64,000 nucleotides of DNA from Trichuris trichiura (GCA_037903355.1 JBAJFE010000026.1:3348001-3412000); one strand, 5' to 3'; shown: positions 1-11,510, counted from the stretch's first letter. Numbers and translations: made by a program. The notes: a model not told the origin generated them from the letters alone.

Positions 1-690
1 TGGGTGCGATAAAGACCAGTACGCTCCTAAACTACGTTGCATTGTGCTTAAACAAAATCGGGAGCTAATAAGTTACAGGTTATCCAAAGAACAAATAGAA
101 AGCGCTAACAAACCTAACCCCAAAGCTCGTTCTAGGGGAACGCTTTGTTTTAAAGGCTAATTTATGCTTCTCTTTTCGGTGAGAAACAATGATGCTCTAA
201 ACAAATTAAGTTGCATCCCGCTTCGAAAACGTATTAATCACGTAAGGCATCGAGGTCTAACGGACCAGCTGAGCGAAATCGCCAGCGTATTTTTCCTAAA
301 CAAATTGGATATATCAGCCAGGAATTTTTCCTCCGATTCAGACTGTTGCGAAAGCTATACGTTTTTCTTCGAAATTCAACTTGATCAATATCACGCTGTG
401 CTTGCATTTGTTGGGCGGTGGATTGCTACGTTAAAGCTAGCGTGACTGTAAAGAGAACCAAAAACAAATTATTCAACTATGCAATTGCTCGTGTTGATAC
501 AACGTACGACAGTTACCATATGCAGTTGTAAACCAGAGCACTTAACACTGTCTTCCAACCTGAGCATAGCATTGCCTGTACCCGCTGACAACTTACTCGC
601 TAATGGTCGCTCAACCAGTTGCCCAGAATAGTTCGTGGCTTAGCAAACCAACAAAGCCGCGTGACAACAAGAATAAACAAGTAATGGGAG
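1..690. other. Unassigned sequence
   Basis: No recognisable gene or repeat. The longest open frame (164-445, plus) has no motif I know and looks like chance coding in non-coding DNA. Confidence 0.4.
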
Positions 691-699
691 AAGTTTTTA

Positions 700-1245
700 T
701 TGCGAATTCATTTATTAAAACCGCCGAAGAAAGCAAAAATGAAAGAGGACTAATTCAATTCTAGCGATAATCTACTTTTCTCTTCGGTCGGAGGTTGTAA
801 GTTCTTTTGTTCGTGAGTCTTGAGCCTCTTGCTCTTCCCGGCTGCTGCCTTCTCGTACTCGTGCTCGCCGACGGTGTGAGCACTTTGTTCGGTGATGCTG
901 CGCGAAGAAAAGGAGCGATAAGACAATGTTTTTGAAAACGTGGTTTCTTGGTACGGGACCATATGTTTTCATAATGAAGAAATTTATTACGGATAGTTCC
1001 CGTTTGTTATGTATATAAAAAGACTCCGGAGCTTTCGGGTCATTTCAGACCCGTCACCGGCGGTCTTAAGTTGTAAATATAAAGACATGAACTTACCAGA
1101 GGCAATATCGTCTGCCCAATTTGTCCGCCCAAGTCTGTTCATTTTATACACCTCATACTTGAGGCATACACACACGAACAGACGGTGGACAAGGAAACAG
1201 AGAGAAACGTCCTGCAGCCACCGCCAGTTACAAAACAACTGACTA
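700..1245 (-). mobile_element. Penelope-like element terminal fragment
   Basis: Read on the minus strand, this stretch carries a hammerhead-like motif (1026-1063) followed, about 55 bases on, by an ATG frame beginning MKTYGPVPRNHVFK. The same residues begin the full Penelope-like element at 16791, and the bases before the motif also match those before the ribozyme at 16701. After about 14 residues the frame diverges, so only the terminal, LTR-like part of the element is present. The outer limits are uncertain because I cannot see a target-site duplication. Confidence 0.6.
1026..1063 (-). ncRNA. Hammerhead ribozyme-like motif, degenerate
   Basis: On the minus strand the order is a core, a GGGTC/GACCC stem II, GAAA, then GCTCCGG. 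The first core block reads CCGGTGA instead of CTGATGA, so two essential core positions are changed and self-cleavage is unlikely. Placement and flanks match the intact motif at 16701-16738. Confidence 0.5.
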
Positions 1246-1491
1246 CAATACTGTAAAAAATATGCGCAGGTTCCTGCACCTACGGATTTTCGTATCTCAA
1301 TTACTACGCTAAAAACGCACTACGCGGCAAATTAAAAGCGTGCTACAGCTTATTCGCTTAATAAACGCTGTTCTATTGTTGCTCTTTTGATTTCAGAAAT
1401 GTTGGTTCGATATTACTAATATTCTACGATCTAGCCTGACCACAACTTCAAGTTACGGTGAACCTACAACGCTGAAGAAATGTTAGGTCAT

Positions 1492-2536
1492 TTCTGTCTC
1501 GTTTCCCCCGCAAGAGCAGGCGGCAATTTCAACGGGTAATACGCGACGATAATGCGTAATGAAGTGTGATTAGCGGAACAACAGGAGGGACGCCTTACTG
1601 CGGGTGACTGAACACATGCCGAGTGTTTGACACCGGGAACACAATGAAGCATCAGTGGCACATGCAGCAGTTGCAGTTATTGGCCTAACAGGTTACCTGC
1701 TGAGGTATTCCGTAACAGTGCACGGAATAGTGGTACGAAGTGTCGCCGATGCGGTTACTGACCCTTGCGAAACAATGGACGTGAGTGAATGAAACAACTG
1801 CGCATTCATTGCTGGCACCAGGAGTACAATGGGGCAGCAGTGTTGCATGCTGGGGGTTCGGTTAGTGATTGGTCGAAAACATCGAAGGTCAGAGGTCAGG
1901 TCTGCGTTGGGCCTTAGTGAATTGCGCAAAGCTCATTCTGCGTTACGACTTCACCGACGAGCAGTCCCAATTTGCCAACAGAAAGCCAAAGTGGACGTGC
2001 ACGTAAGAGCCATCGTACGGGTATGGTATGGCTACGGCAAATTGAACGGGTCCCGAGTGACCGCATCGCTTGCGGCAGTCTACTTCCCCCAGTGAACGGT
2101 ATGTACGCTTTCGTTTACGCTTCCTTTCACTTCACGCGTTACTCACACGTTGTCTGTCAGCCGCTCCACCGGCGAAATAAGCGTGCCCGTAATTTGTTGT
2201 GCTTTCGTTAGACAGAATGACGATCACGCTTTTTTGCCCTTGTCCAAATCTAAGCCACGACGCAGACCTCTTGCTTAGGCTTGGGCAGGACACGGTGGCC
2301 GGCAGACCTATGCTATGACGTTGGGGTGGAATGGTTACGGGCACCGTTTGCATCGGCATACGTTTCATTGTTGCCTTAGTAACCATCACTCTGCGCTTTG
2401 ACGTTGCCACCAGAAAATCTTCCGCGCTAATCCGATAATTCCATTACGGAAGTCGTTGTACATAATCCCCCATAATCCCCACTTGACCTCCTTTGAAGTT
2501 ACCGCCAAAACTTGCGGAGGGGGGAACGAGACAGAA
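1492..2536. mobile_element. Non-autonomous DNA element with terminal inverted repeats
   Basis: The two ends are inverted copies of each other, about 37 bases long and imperfect (left end GTCTCGTTTCCCCCGCAAG, right end its near reverse complement finishing at 2532). A related copy lies at 11535-12440, and a short relative at 9256-9518 shares the sequence just inside the terminus. The interior has no transposase. The superfamily cannot be told because no clean target-site duplication is visible. Confidence 0.55.
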
Positions 2537-3254
2537 GAGACCCGAAATGTTTTAAAAAGTATCGTGCCAAACTGTAAAATTAAAAGAACCTACAAAGTGA
2601 GTTTAATTAAAAGGGAATGCCTGAAATTGTTCAGAGCTGAGCACAAAAAGAAAACACAATTTACTGGCAGAACCGAACAACGCAAAAGGCGTTGATGAAA
2701 TCCTCAGAGAAAATATATACGAAGCAGTGTTTAGCAGGTTTTTTGCAGGAGACCGGTATTTTGGACGTTCAATTTGAAAAAGTAGATCAAACAGTTGTTT
2801 GATAGAGAATATTACTAACGTTTCCAACTCGACACGAGACGTCATTTTCAATGCTTATGCTTGTTCAAACATCAGCTTGCAGTTTTGCTAGTGAATTTCC
2901 GCCCAAACGTATCGGCTGCTCAGTGGTTGAAGCAGCGATTGTCAGATAATTTGATCAAATCATCGTACGCATAAACATGCGTCAAGCGTTGGATCGGTGG
3001 CAACCTGAAACCGCAGTGTTATGCCAAGAACTGGGTTTCGTGTTAGGAAGACCTGAAGAGAGAAATTTCGTAATGCATTCTGTGAACAAAATTTATAATA
3101 AAGTTTACAGCTGCCTACAATTCTGTTATGAATTTTTGCGTTGCTACTATGATACATTCCGCGCTTCTACGCCAAATAGGGAACGCGAACAATGCAGAAC
3201 ACTGCGGAATTCAATTTAGCGTTTCCAAAATTTTATAATTAAACAAATATGGTT
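2537..3254. other. Unassigned sequence
   Basis: No recognisable feature. An 80-codon plus frame at 2977-3219 and its neighbours show no known motif. Confidence 0.35.
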
Positions 3255-3471
3255 GGAAGGTCTTCTATGGCTTTCCCCGTTTATTTGTGCCTGTGTTAAT
3301 CTCTCCTTTTTAACGAAACAACTGCTCTACCAAAAGGATGGATGAGCGTATTAATCCTGTACAATTTTTCTTAATAATCGCCCATCCTTCCGTTGGTAGA
3401 GCAGTTGTTTCGTTCAATTACAGAGACCAACACCGACACAAATAAACGGGAAAAGCCGTAGAAGACCTTCC
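3255..3471. repeat. Foldback hairpin repeat
   Basis: The left arm (3255 to about 3350) is the reverse complement of the right arm (about 3385 to 3471) with a few mismatches and a short central loop. Each arm carries the block CTACCAACGGATGGATGAGC or a close variant. The same block occurs at 9917-10002, near 43900, at both arms of 45381-45592 and near 56905, so this is a dispersed family. No coding capacity. Confidence 0.75.
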
Positions 3472-3904
3472 AGTCATGAAACATCATCCCGTTACGACAC
3501 ATCCAGTATTCATCAAACAAATACACTAAATAGTAATGGTAACAGTATCCAATAAAGATAATCAACTTTTACCGTTTTGGGACGCTGCGAACACCTCATC
3601 ACGGAAACAAAGAGATTTTTCTCGCTTAAGGTATAGCAGTTATTTTAGGTGTATCGAATTTGCAACGTATACTCTTCTAGTCATAATTTCTCACGCACTA
3701 CTTCAGACAAAACGTCACAATTTACGTCATAACGTTTTCATAGTTCATAGTTTCTTCTATGTTAGGAATCGATTTATTATAGTAAACAGGAAGGGAAAGG
3801 AGCCCATTGTAGCTGTGATTTTTATTGTTTTACTTATTTCTGACTTTCTAAAGATATATTCATGCAGTTTGTAGTCACTCCTGCGTATGAACCTATTTGC
3901 CGTT

Positions 3905-4475
3905 AAAGAAAACTTAACTAGAACAGAGCGGACGAACAATTACGGGCGCCGCTATCTGCCAGCACAATTCATCTGTGTCATTAGATCGGAAGGTTAGGAA
4001 ATTAACTGACATGCAGCTACTATATTAATTCAACAGTTTAAATGAGATTCAAAAAGGAAGCCTTTGGTGGGCGCTTTCTACGTTTTTTAGCCAATCATCA
4101 CTTCGTAACGAAGTCTGTATTTATTATTTACTATTTAAATTGTACGTATTGGTAGCTAGAGTTGGTAAAAACTCAGTTAAAATAGAGCGGCTGAACACTT
4201 AGCTGGCACAGCTCACGTCAAAACCCAAACTGTCGCAGAAAAAGAGATACAGAATTTTCCTTGTTCCTTATTCCCATTTAAATTTTTGAATTGCTTAGTA
4301 CCTACTAATCAGTTACTTTCCTGAAAGTTCCCATCTTAACATATAAGTTAGAGGAAACAGCCACTGCAAAGTGACTTGTGCCGGTAGAGGGCGATGCCTT
4401 GCAAGCGTTCGTCCGTTCTGTTATAACTGAGTTTTTAAAATCAACGGTGGCTACTAATACGTACAGTTTAAATCA
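3905..4475. repeat. Nested foldback repeat
   Basis: Three related arms are seen. The segment at about 4140-4215 is inverted relative to about 4370-4475 (ends near AATTGTACGTATTGGTAGC and its complement), and a third arm at about 3905-3985 is also inverted relative to the right one. This looks like a terminal-inverted-repeat element that has inserted in, or recombined with, another copy of itself. Confidence 0.5.
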
Positions 4476-5145
4476 ATGATTCACAAAGTGGGCGATATCG
4501 CCCCCTTGGGTGCGATGCAAGGTGAGGTAGCGCGCAGGCGGCGATAATGGTCTCGAGGGAGAGTGAGAAGACGTGTTCGAAATGAGGCATGAAAATTTAG
4601 GCAGTCAGCGAAGCGTTTAGGGAAGTGCACCTACTACGCGTCGTGGATATTTTTGGTCATTGCCTGTCGTTCGATCTTCTCGATGGTGGAATAGCACTAT
4701 GGAACTTGCGAAAAGTGAACAAAATCAGTGATATAATTTATCACGGTTTCATATTGAAGTGCGTCATGGAGCGATGAATCCATCATTTCCAGTTAGCTAC
4801 CGTGACAGCTCCTGCCTTAAGTAACCGAAACCGGTGACTGCTAACATTAATAAACGAGCGGGGGTCTCAGTGCCTAGCGTTAACGAGAAAAAGCAGCATT
4901 TCTCTGTCCAGACTTCATCGGCCGCATCTTTCAATGTTCGTTACCAAAACTTCAGAAATCGTTACAGTGAGCTTTTGAAAAACAGGAAACCTGAAATGAA
5001 TGAGTAAAAGAAGAACGCATTAGCAAGCGCTCAGTTTTGCTTTTTGTCATCTCCCAAGCGAGCTTTATGGGTCCAACAGCGCCACCTTTCTATTATTTAT
5101 GTAGCTCTCTTGGTGTCACAGTCGCACTGTCAGACATTGGAAATA
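4476..5145. other. Mostly unassigned; possible hAT-like terminus at the left
   Basis: At 4483 onwards CAAAGTGGGCGATATCGCCC resembles the end of some hAT elements, but I cannot find a matching inverted end, so it is not called as an element. The rest holds nothing I recognise. Confidence 0.25.
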
Positions 5146-5362
5146 CCGTATTTCACGGCCTATAAGTACACCCCTCTACCTAAGTAATGGGTAGTAATGA
5201 TTGGCCCAGTTAATCACTTAGTGAGTCTAATTGAGGTAGAAGAATTGCTGTTCAGCTCATAGGACTAATAAGTAGAATGCGAGCCTAGGAAGTACCAACT
5301 GGGCCAATTATTACCACCCATTACTTAGGTAGAGGGGTGTACTTATAGGCCGTGAAATACGG
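5146..5362. mobile_element. MITE with 63-base terminal inverted repeats, TA target
   Basis: The 217-base element begins CCGTATTTCACGGCCTATAA and ends with its reverse complement. The arms are about 63 bases long with two mismatches, and TA flanks each end. This architecture is that of a Tc1/mariner/pogo-type MITE. The centre (about 90 bases) is non-coding. The near-perfect arms suggest either recent insertion or conservation by folding. Confidence 0.8.
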
Positions 5363-5879
5363 TAGTTATTTCTTAACAACCAAGAGGATGAATAAGAGAA
5401 AGAACTCAGGGAACAGTCACAAAATCGCCATCTGCTTAAAGCCCTCTGTAACAGTTCACTCATATTCTTTCTTTAAAGAATCCATCGTCGAAGTAAATTT
5501 CTTATATATCTTTGTCGCAAGGGTAAAATTGTTTTTTCGGTGGAATTTTGTAAGCTGCTGCGTCATTATCAGATGTTTCATGGCAATCATTCGACAATCT
5601 TTTCCTTGTTTTCGCCATTTCGTGTGACCTTGCAGTCATACACTGTATTACTCACCAAGCTGCACACTTCCTTATTTGAGGCATTTCACGTCTACTTAAT
5701 TTGAAAAGTTTTCCAATTCTTTCTATTGCAAGATTAATTTTGCTGTTTTAAATTAGGGAAATTATTTTAGGTTTTTCAGTTTTCAAGTCGAACTTCCATT
5801 ATCTAATACAGTTTTCGAATTTTCCTTTTGAAATTAGCTTTGCAGTTACTTCAGCGCTTCTTGAAGATTTTGTAGCAGA
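5363..5879. other. Unassigned AT-rich sequence
   Basis: No gene or repeat recognised; the open frames here are short and lack motifs. Confidence 0.35.
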
Positions 5880-6345
5880 ATTGCCGCGGGAGAGCTAGCT
5901 ACTTGGGCGATTCCTTGAGCTTGTGCAGAGGAGTTTATTGCAGAAGAAGTGCGTGGCATGACGTACACAACGATAAAAATAATGGTCAGCGATACGGCGC
6001 TCGTCGGACCCTCTTTTCCGTCTGTCGTTCGGCCTGTCTTCCGCCCGTCGGCGCGCGTGCTTTTATACCCCTCTGCAGTTGTCTTGCAGAAGGATTATGG
6101 GCATTAATCTGCTTCTGTCACCGCTTGAAGCAGTTGACCTACAAGGATTATGCCCAGGCATCTGCATCTCCACACTGCATGTGGCATTTCGGTAATAGGC
6201 AGATTACCGGGAGCGCGCATGCCAATGTACCACGGGTAGCTGTTTGCTAAACCACGAAATACTACCACCCGCCTGCGTCCGCAGCCGCAACTGGCATGCC
6301 TTGGCATTCATTAAGTGTGCGGATTAGGCAGCACCCGCGGTCATG
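5880..6345 (-). repeat. LTR-like promoter repeat
   Basis: On the minus strand a GC-rich upstream part is followed by a TATA box (GGGTATAAAAGCACGC near 6075-6060) and, about 130 bases on, an AATAAA signal near 5935. That order (promoter, short transcribed segment, polyadenylation signal) fits a solo long terminal repeat. Similar TATA layouts occur at 12950-13400, 26690-26990 and 49745-51000. No tRNA primer site or gag-pol coding is visible, so a cellular promoter remains possible. Confidence 0.35.
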
Positions 6346-6788
6346 GCGTTTCTTGAAAGGCCGGATGCAGCGAGATCAAACCAGCCTACCCAATTAGCAG
6401 GTAGGGAGTCGACTTGTTTACCACAGATTTCATCACTCAGTCGTGAAGTACAGAACGCCGGTTATCCTATCGGTTGCAAGCAGCTTTAAGGTGACTTCAG
6501 CTGGACATTGTTATAATGTATCAACGGTCTATTAATCACGTGAGCCTCTGGTAAACTTTTTGTTTGTGTTTATTGAGGAGCGGATACCTTAATTATCAAT
6601 CGCACCATTACATTTATTCTGCAATTTATCAACGGACAATCCCACGATTTGACTAAAGTCTACATTTACATATACCAGAGATGACTCGTGTTCAGCGGAT
6701 GAAGAACGTACTCATTTATTATTATTATTAATTAAAGAGTCTTTATTCAATCTACTTTATCTTATTTCAAGTATGTTTTATTTTATTA
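6346..6788. other. Unassigned sequence
   Basis: AT-rich, with a short TTA microsatellite-like run at about 6716-6733. Nothing else recognised. Confidence 0.35.
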
Positions 6789-9097
6789 CAGTAGAACCTC
6801 CGTAAGTTGACCACCCAAGGGACCGGAGAAAACTGGTCAACATAGGAGGTGGTCAATATATTGGAACTGTGGGTATAACTGGCTCGGCTGAACAGATTAG
6901 CATCTGTATGCGTTTTATTCTATTGCAGAGCATCAATTGGAGGTCTATTAAACGGTGAGATGCATAAAAATAACACTGTACAATCATGCATAAGCTTTTT
7001 AGGGGCTACAATGCTTGCTGGAAAAGGTATCAATTTTAGTCTGGTGCTTCTTCTTACTGCAAACATAAGCACCAAGGGCGCTCTCCGCGATAGCTACCGC
7101 GCTCAGCATCTTTGGACATTTTTCAGCAGTAAAACACTTCAGCTGCGCTAACACGCGCCCGACGTCCTCTTCCTTCAGCTTCTGTACCATTTCCGTCTCA
7201 TTTTCACTTTCCTCCTCTACGTCGTCTTCTGGGCTCAGTCTCGCTTCGGCTAGTATAGACTGAAAGATTGCTTGTGGGACGGGTTCGGTAGAAGTGGCCA
7301 ATTCATCATCCATTGAAACGAAATCTTCGAAGTTTACTCCTTCAATCTCTACTTCGGGAGTGGGACTATCAGGCCGGAGCTTGACATGATCCTCTTCGTC
7401 TCTGACGAATCCAGCTCTCCTGAAGCATTTCCGTATTGCCTCCGGTTGAACCTTATTCCAGGAAGAATTGATCCAAAGTACAGCGTCCAAAGCATTAATG
7501 GACGCAGCAATCGTAGTCGCTCCCGCAAATGAGCTGGTGTATTCTGCTATGCCAACGATCCACCGCAGAAGCTGGGTCCGGTATTTCGCCTTAAACGTCT
7601 TAATTACTCCTTGATCTAAAGGCTGGGTCTTTGAGGTAGTGTTTGGGGGCAGGAGTTTTAACGTGACATTTGTGAGGTCTTTCACGTGGGGATGGCTCGG
7701 GCAGTTGTCTACTACCAATAAGATGGAACGTTTCATTCGCTTCATCTGTCCGTCGACACTTCTTACCCACTCTTCGAATATGGCATCTGTCATCCAGGCG
7801 GATTTATTTGATCTCCAAGTGGCAGGGAGGTCATCAGGCTTCAAGTTCTTAAAAGCTCGGGGTTTCGTTGACTTACCAATGACCAATGGCTTCAACTTCT
7901 CCCCAGTTGCGCTAGCGCAAAGAAGCACAGTGAAGCGTTCTTTGGAGAGCTTCCCGCTTTTGCATTTATCGCCTTTTAGTACAAGACTTCTATCAGGCAT
8001 AGCTTTGAAGAACAAGCCGCATTCATCAGCATTGAATATGTCTTCTTCCTTAAAGCCACTGGCGAAATGACGAAATTTCAAGATGAAGTCTTCCAAGACC
8101 TCGACGGGAACTTCGCTAGATTCGCCGCATAAGATTTTCTGAGAAATCTGATAACGGAGCTTGAACTTTGCCAGCCAACCGTTTGATGCTTGGAAACCTG
8201 TGAAACCGAATTCCACGGCGAATTTTCTAGCAATTTCCTGGATCATTGGGCCAGAGATGCGTGCATTAGCTGCTCTCATTTGCTTAAACCAATGTAACGC
8301 TGCTTCATTGACTTGGTCCAGGGAGGTTCTCCTTTTTCTTCGCTGCGCGTCTCCGCTTTCCTTCTCATATCTTTCCAAGTACTCACGTTTACGTCTCTGG
8401 ATGTTGCCAACGGTAGTCTTGCTCACATGAAACCGTTCTGCTGTCTTCCTTTGACTGTTAGTTTCGAGAAAGCGGATAAGATCCACTTTTTCCTTCAGTG
8501 CCAACTCTCTCGATTCTTTCCGTTTGGCCATAATGCAAACTGCAACCAGCTTGGTAGCTACTACTGCGTCTATTACTGCGTAAGTCGGGCTATCTTTACT
8601 CGCGAAGACACGTTAAGGAAACCTGCCGCACACCTATAGCAAAGCGAATGAATAGAACTGAGCTCGACGCGAACGAGTTCAAGTAGGCTCGATTTGTCAT
8701 ATTTCCCTCAATGGGCGAATGCTGCCAACGCGTAGGTGGGAGCTTATGTACTTGAGGAAACGCGCAAGCTGTGCCGGCAAGCATAAAAGAAGCATCGTCA
8801 AAGCGACGGAATCGGTTCTGTAATCAGGAATCTCCAATGTAGGCTAATGAAAAACTTCGCTACGTTGAGTAACAGCACATTAAGGCAATGATGGTTAACA
8901 GCTGCTTGAAGTGGCCAATTTACAGAGTGCAAGTTAGCATTGCGTGCATATACCAGGTGACGGCTGAAGCGGTCAACTTCCCATTTAAGGTGGTGGTCGA
9001 CGTATAGAGGTTGTCCTTGCGCTTATTAACGTGCTGACCAACCAAATGGTCAAAATTCGGTCAACTTAAGAGGTGGTCAACTTCGGAGGTTCTACTG
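6789..9097 (-). mobile_element. Complete pogo/Tigger-family DNA transposon
   Basis: The element is 2309 bases long, bounded by inverted ends beginning CAGTAGAACCTCCG at both termini, with further GTTGACCACC repeats inside each end and a TA dinucleotide flanking both sides. It contains one unbroken transposase gene on the minus strand. Intact ends, an intact gene and an exact TA duplication suggest a young and possibly still mobile copy. A 186-base derivative with the same ends sits at 24272-24457. Confidence 0.9.
6999..8531 (-). CDS. Tigger/pogo-type transposase
   Basis: A 510-residue intact protein. The N-terminus (about residues 5-55) is a CENP-B/pogo helix-turn-helix (RKTAERFHVSKTTVGNIQRR), followed by a second CENP-B-type DNA-binding helical region (about 70-135, with GWLAKFKLRYQIS). 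The DDE domain follows: first aspartate in FNADECGLFF (D169), second in LLVVDNCPSHP (D275), third in TTSKTQPLDQGVIKTFK (D306). The last two are separated by 30 residues, as in the DD29-30D pogo/Tigger group. The acidic C-terminal region (about 395-470) is typical. The protein would bind the element's ends and cut and paste it at TA sites in the nucleus. The start ATG gives the canonical short basic leader MAKRK. No stop or frameshift is present. Confidence 0.93.
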   Translation of the reverse strand: MAKRKESRELALKEKVDLIRFLETNSQRKTAERFHVSKTTVGNIQRRKREYLERYEKESGDAQRRKRRTSLDQVNEAALHWFKQMRAANARISGPMIQEIARKFAVEFGFTGFQASNGWLAKFKLRYQISQKILCGESSEVPVEVLEDFILKFRHFASGFKEEDIFNADECGLFFKAMPDRSLVLKGDKCKSGKLSKERFTVLLCASATGEKLKPLVIGKSTKPRAFKNLKPDDLPATWRSNKSAWMTDAIFEEWVRSVDGQMKRMKRSILLVVDNCPSHPHVKDLTNVTLKLLPPNTTSKTQPLDQGVIKTFKAKYRTQLLRWIVGIAEYTSSFAGATTIAASINALDAVLWINSSWNKVQPEAIRKCFRRAGFVRDEEDHVKLRPDSPTPEVEIEGVNFEDFVSMDDELATSTEPVPQAIFQSILAEARLSPEDDVEEESENETEMVQKLKEEDVGRVLAQLKCFTAEKCPKMLSAVAIAESALGAYVCSKKKHQTKIDTFSSKHCSP

Positions 9098-9255
9098 TAT
9101 ATCTTATTACCTTCTGTCTTCGTTTCCTTAATGCTGGTAGGGCCTTCGTGGAGCACGAGCGTGTGTAAACGTGCGGTAGCAATAGGAGAAATAAAACCAA
9201 ACTGTTTTAATAAAACGTTTGGCACCATTTATACTCAAAGAAAAAAACTATGGAT

Positions 9256-9518
9256 CTAGTCCGAATTTGGCCCTCCGTCGGCTGAGGCGATAACTTCAAA
9301 CGGCAATACGCGACGATATTGCGTACTGAAGTGTGATTAGCGCAGCGTGATTAGTGAATGCAGGAGGTTATTGACCCATAAACCTTATGTTAAGGCTTAG
9401 GCATAGGCTAGGGCAGGAGAAGATGGCCGGCAAACGTATTGTTCCATTGCTCCTTAATCCGCATTTGACCTCTTTTGAAATTATCGCCTCAGCCGATGAA
9501 GGGCCAAATTCGGACTAG
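9256..9518. mobile_element. Short MITE with about 45-base inverted ends
   Basis: Inverted ends begin CTAGTCCGAATTTGGCCCTC and pair over roughly 45 bases. The segment just inside the left end (AATACGCGACGATATTGCG) closely matches the segment inside the left end of the 1492-2536 element, so the two families share internal sequence but have different tips. No coding capacity. Confidence 0.65.
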
Positions 9519-9916
9519 ACCTGATTTAGCACCTAGGCTGGTTAAATGAAATAATCACTCGATCAGTTAATCTTAATCAGAAGAGCAGTCATAATTGATG
9601 ACAAATTCGCGCCTTTTCACTTCCGAGAGGTCGCGTGATTTATGGGTTGCCGTCAATTTAACTACAGCCTTGTCATTCCGTGCTAGGGATGGAACAGGGT
9701 GAGCCTTGAAAGATCCGCAGGTAGATGCACTTTTATGACCAATGAGCGGGTTGCTTTCTCTAAAATTATGCATACACCTCTCTGGAAATTGAGGGCCTGA
9801 ACTTGTCATGAATTATGACACCACAAACCATGTGATTGATCACTTCGTTAGCGAATGTGGACATGTCAAATTCCAGTTTGTTCCTCGGGTATATAATATG
9901 TAGACGACGGTTTATG

Positions 9917-10047
9917 GTCTTCTACGGCTTTTCCCGTTTATCTGTTGTGCTTGTATCTGTAAATTAGACGAAACAACTGCTCTACCAACGGATGGATGAG
10001 CCGTTATTAAGAAACTGTACAGATATCAATACACTCAACTTTTAATG
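9917..10047. repeat. Single arm of the GGATGGATGAGC hairpin family
   Basis: This stretch matches one arm of the foldback at 3255-3471 (same order: GGTCTTCTACGGC, then a GTTTAT block, then CGAAACAACTGCTCTACCAA). It is followed 46 bases later by a hammerhead-like motif on the minus strand, which links this hairpin family to the ribozyme-bearing Penelope termini. Confidence 0.5.
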
Positions 10048-10087
10048 TTCAGAGCTTTCGGAACGCTCTAGTTCTGTCGTCAGTGAG
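10048..10087 (-). ncRNA. Hammerhead ribozyme-like motif
   Basis: Minus strand: CTGACGA (accepted core variant), a stem II of GAAC/GTTC, then GAAA and GCTC. Short flanks TCA and TGA can form the first pairs of helix I. As in the other copies, helix III is reduced to a few bases, so any activity would need a dimer. Confidence 0.5.
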
Positions 10088-10626
10088 GTGGTGGAGCTAC
10101 GAAGCACCCAGTGTTCAAGAATGTAGACGATGTTACATCAAATGGATAGATTTGTACCTCCTGTATTGGATTTCACGTTCGCGCTCGTTCTAGAGATATT
10201 CTAATTTCTATCTGACCACACGCGCTTTATAAGTGCTTTCTGGAATTACTACTAATGACTGACTGCTAATATTGAACTATTAATTAAAATTGCTACAATT
10301 AGAGACGTAGGATTTCGTAACGGTGCGTATATCTTCACATTTTTATTTATTACTGCTAATATTTTACCTGTTTACTGTTTGAAAAGAGCGTGAAGTGTCA
10401 TTCGAAAGTAGAGGTATTACAGGAAACGATTGTTTAATTTAAATTTTACTATAAGGCTTGTGTAGGTGCTGATCATGCATGTAAAAATCAGTTTACTCAT
10501 ACTGAAATTTTGAAAGCATGCTGGCAGCTACTCTGCCATTTCTCGTACTTAATTGTTCCCAACACGACATTCCTGATTGAAGAGTGACTAATGTTTAGTT
10601 TTTTCACTGTGGTGGAAACGAAAAAA

Positions 10627-11510
10627 ATGCCGCAATACAGCTTGGAGTATTTGAAATATGGTTTCAACCCTTCACCAGCTAAGAAGCGTTCACCTATGTG
10701 TTAGATCTGCGAAAAAGCGTTCTCAAACGAATCAATGAAACCGTCAAAATTGCAAGAACACCTGAAAACAGTACATGCTGGCAAGTCTAATAACGGGATG
10801 GCTTATTTTCAGTCGCTTTGGGAAAACTTCCGCAAAAAGCCAACATTGCAAAGAGGAAAATGATGGGCTACTTGCTTCTTACAATATTTCATTACTAATT
10901 AGAAAATCAGAAAAGCCGCATAAAATCAGGCAAGAGTTGTTGCTTCCTGTCATCAGTGAAGTTCTGCGTCCGCTGCTGCACATATCACCCACTGAAATAA
11001 TAAGAAAAGTTCCCTTGAGCAAAAATACGGTGCAGAGGAGAATTGACGGAATGAGCAGTGACATAGAAGAAACTTTATGCAATTTTTTGAGGACTAGGAT
11101 GTGTGCCTTGCAACTTGATGAATCCCCTTTGCCTGGCAATGAGAGATTACTGCTAGCCTATGTTCGCTTTTTAAAAGATGATCGCTTAACATAGGAATTA
11201 TTGTTTGCCAAAAAGCTTGTAACAGACACTAAAGGAGAGTCAATGTTTCACGCTGTAGAAGAATCTTTCAAAGAACAGAATATCCTTCTCAGAGAAAAGA
11301 TAGGATGGCAACTGAAGGAGCACCGTCTATGGTGGCAAGCCGACGTGGATTTATTGGGCATTTGAAGGAGTTGATTCCGAGTGTGTTGGCAGTTCACTGC
11401 GTGATTCATCAGCAGCATTTGGTTGCAAAACATCTTAGCGACCGTTTAAGTTGCTCACTGCAGTTTGTCGTTTCAGCGGTGAACAAAATCAAGACCCAAT
11501 CGGGATCTTC
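10627..11510 (+). pseudogene. Degraded hAT-family (ZBED/SCAND3-like) transposase
   Basis: Conceptual translation resembles the C-terminal-type hAT transposases domesticated in vertebrates as ZBED5/SCAND3-like proteins. A zinc-finger-like part comes first (10627-10800, SLEYLKYGF and FSNESMKPSKLQEHLKTVH), then ASYNISLLI and NTVQRRIDGM (10880-11050), ALQLDESPLPGNERLLLAYV (near 11105-11165), and, after a frame change, TEGAPSM..GFIGHLKE..AVHCVIHQQHLVAK (11305-11440). A stop lies inside the finger (10703), a frame change occurs near 10800, a stop at 11192 and another frame change near 11300. It is cut off near 11510, where the 11535-12440 repeat begins. Clearly dead. Confidence 0.75.

Noticed and set aside
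10775..11194. A domesticated ZBED-like host gene
   Set aside because: Stop inside the finger region, at least two frame changes and a truncated 3' end; no intron or promoter logic.
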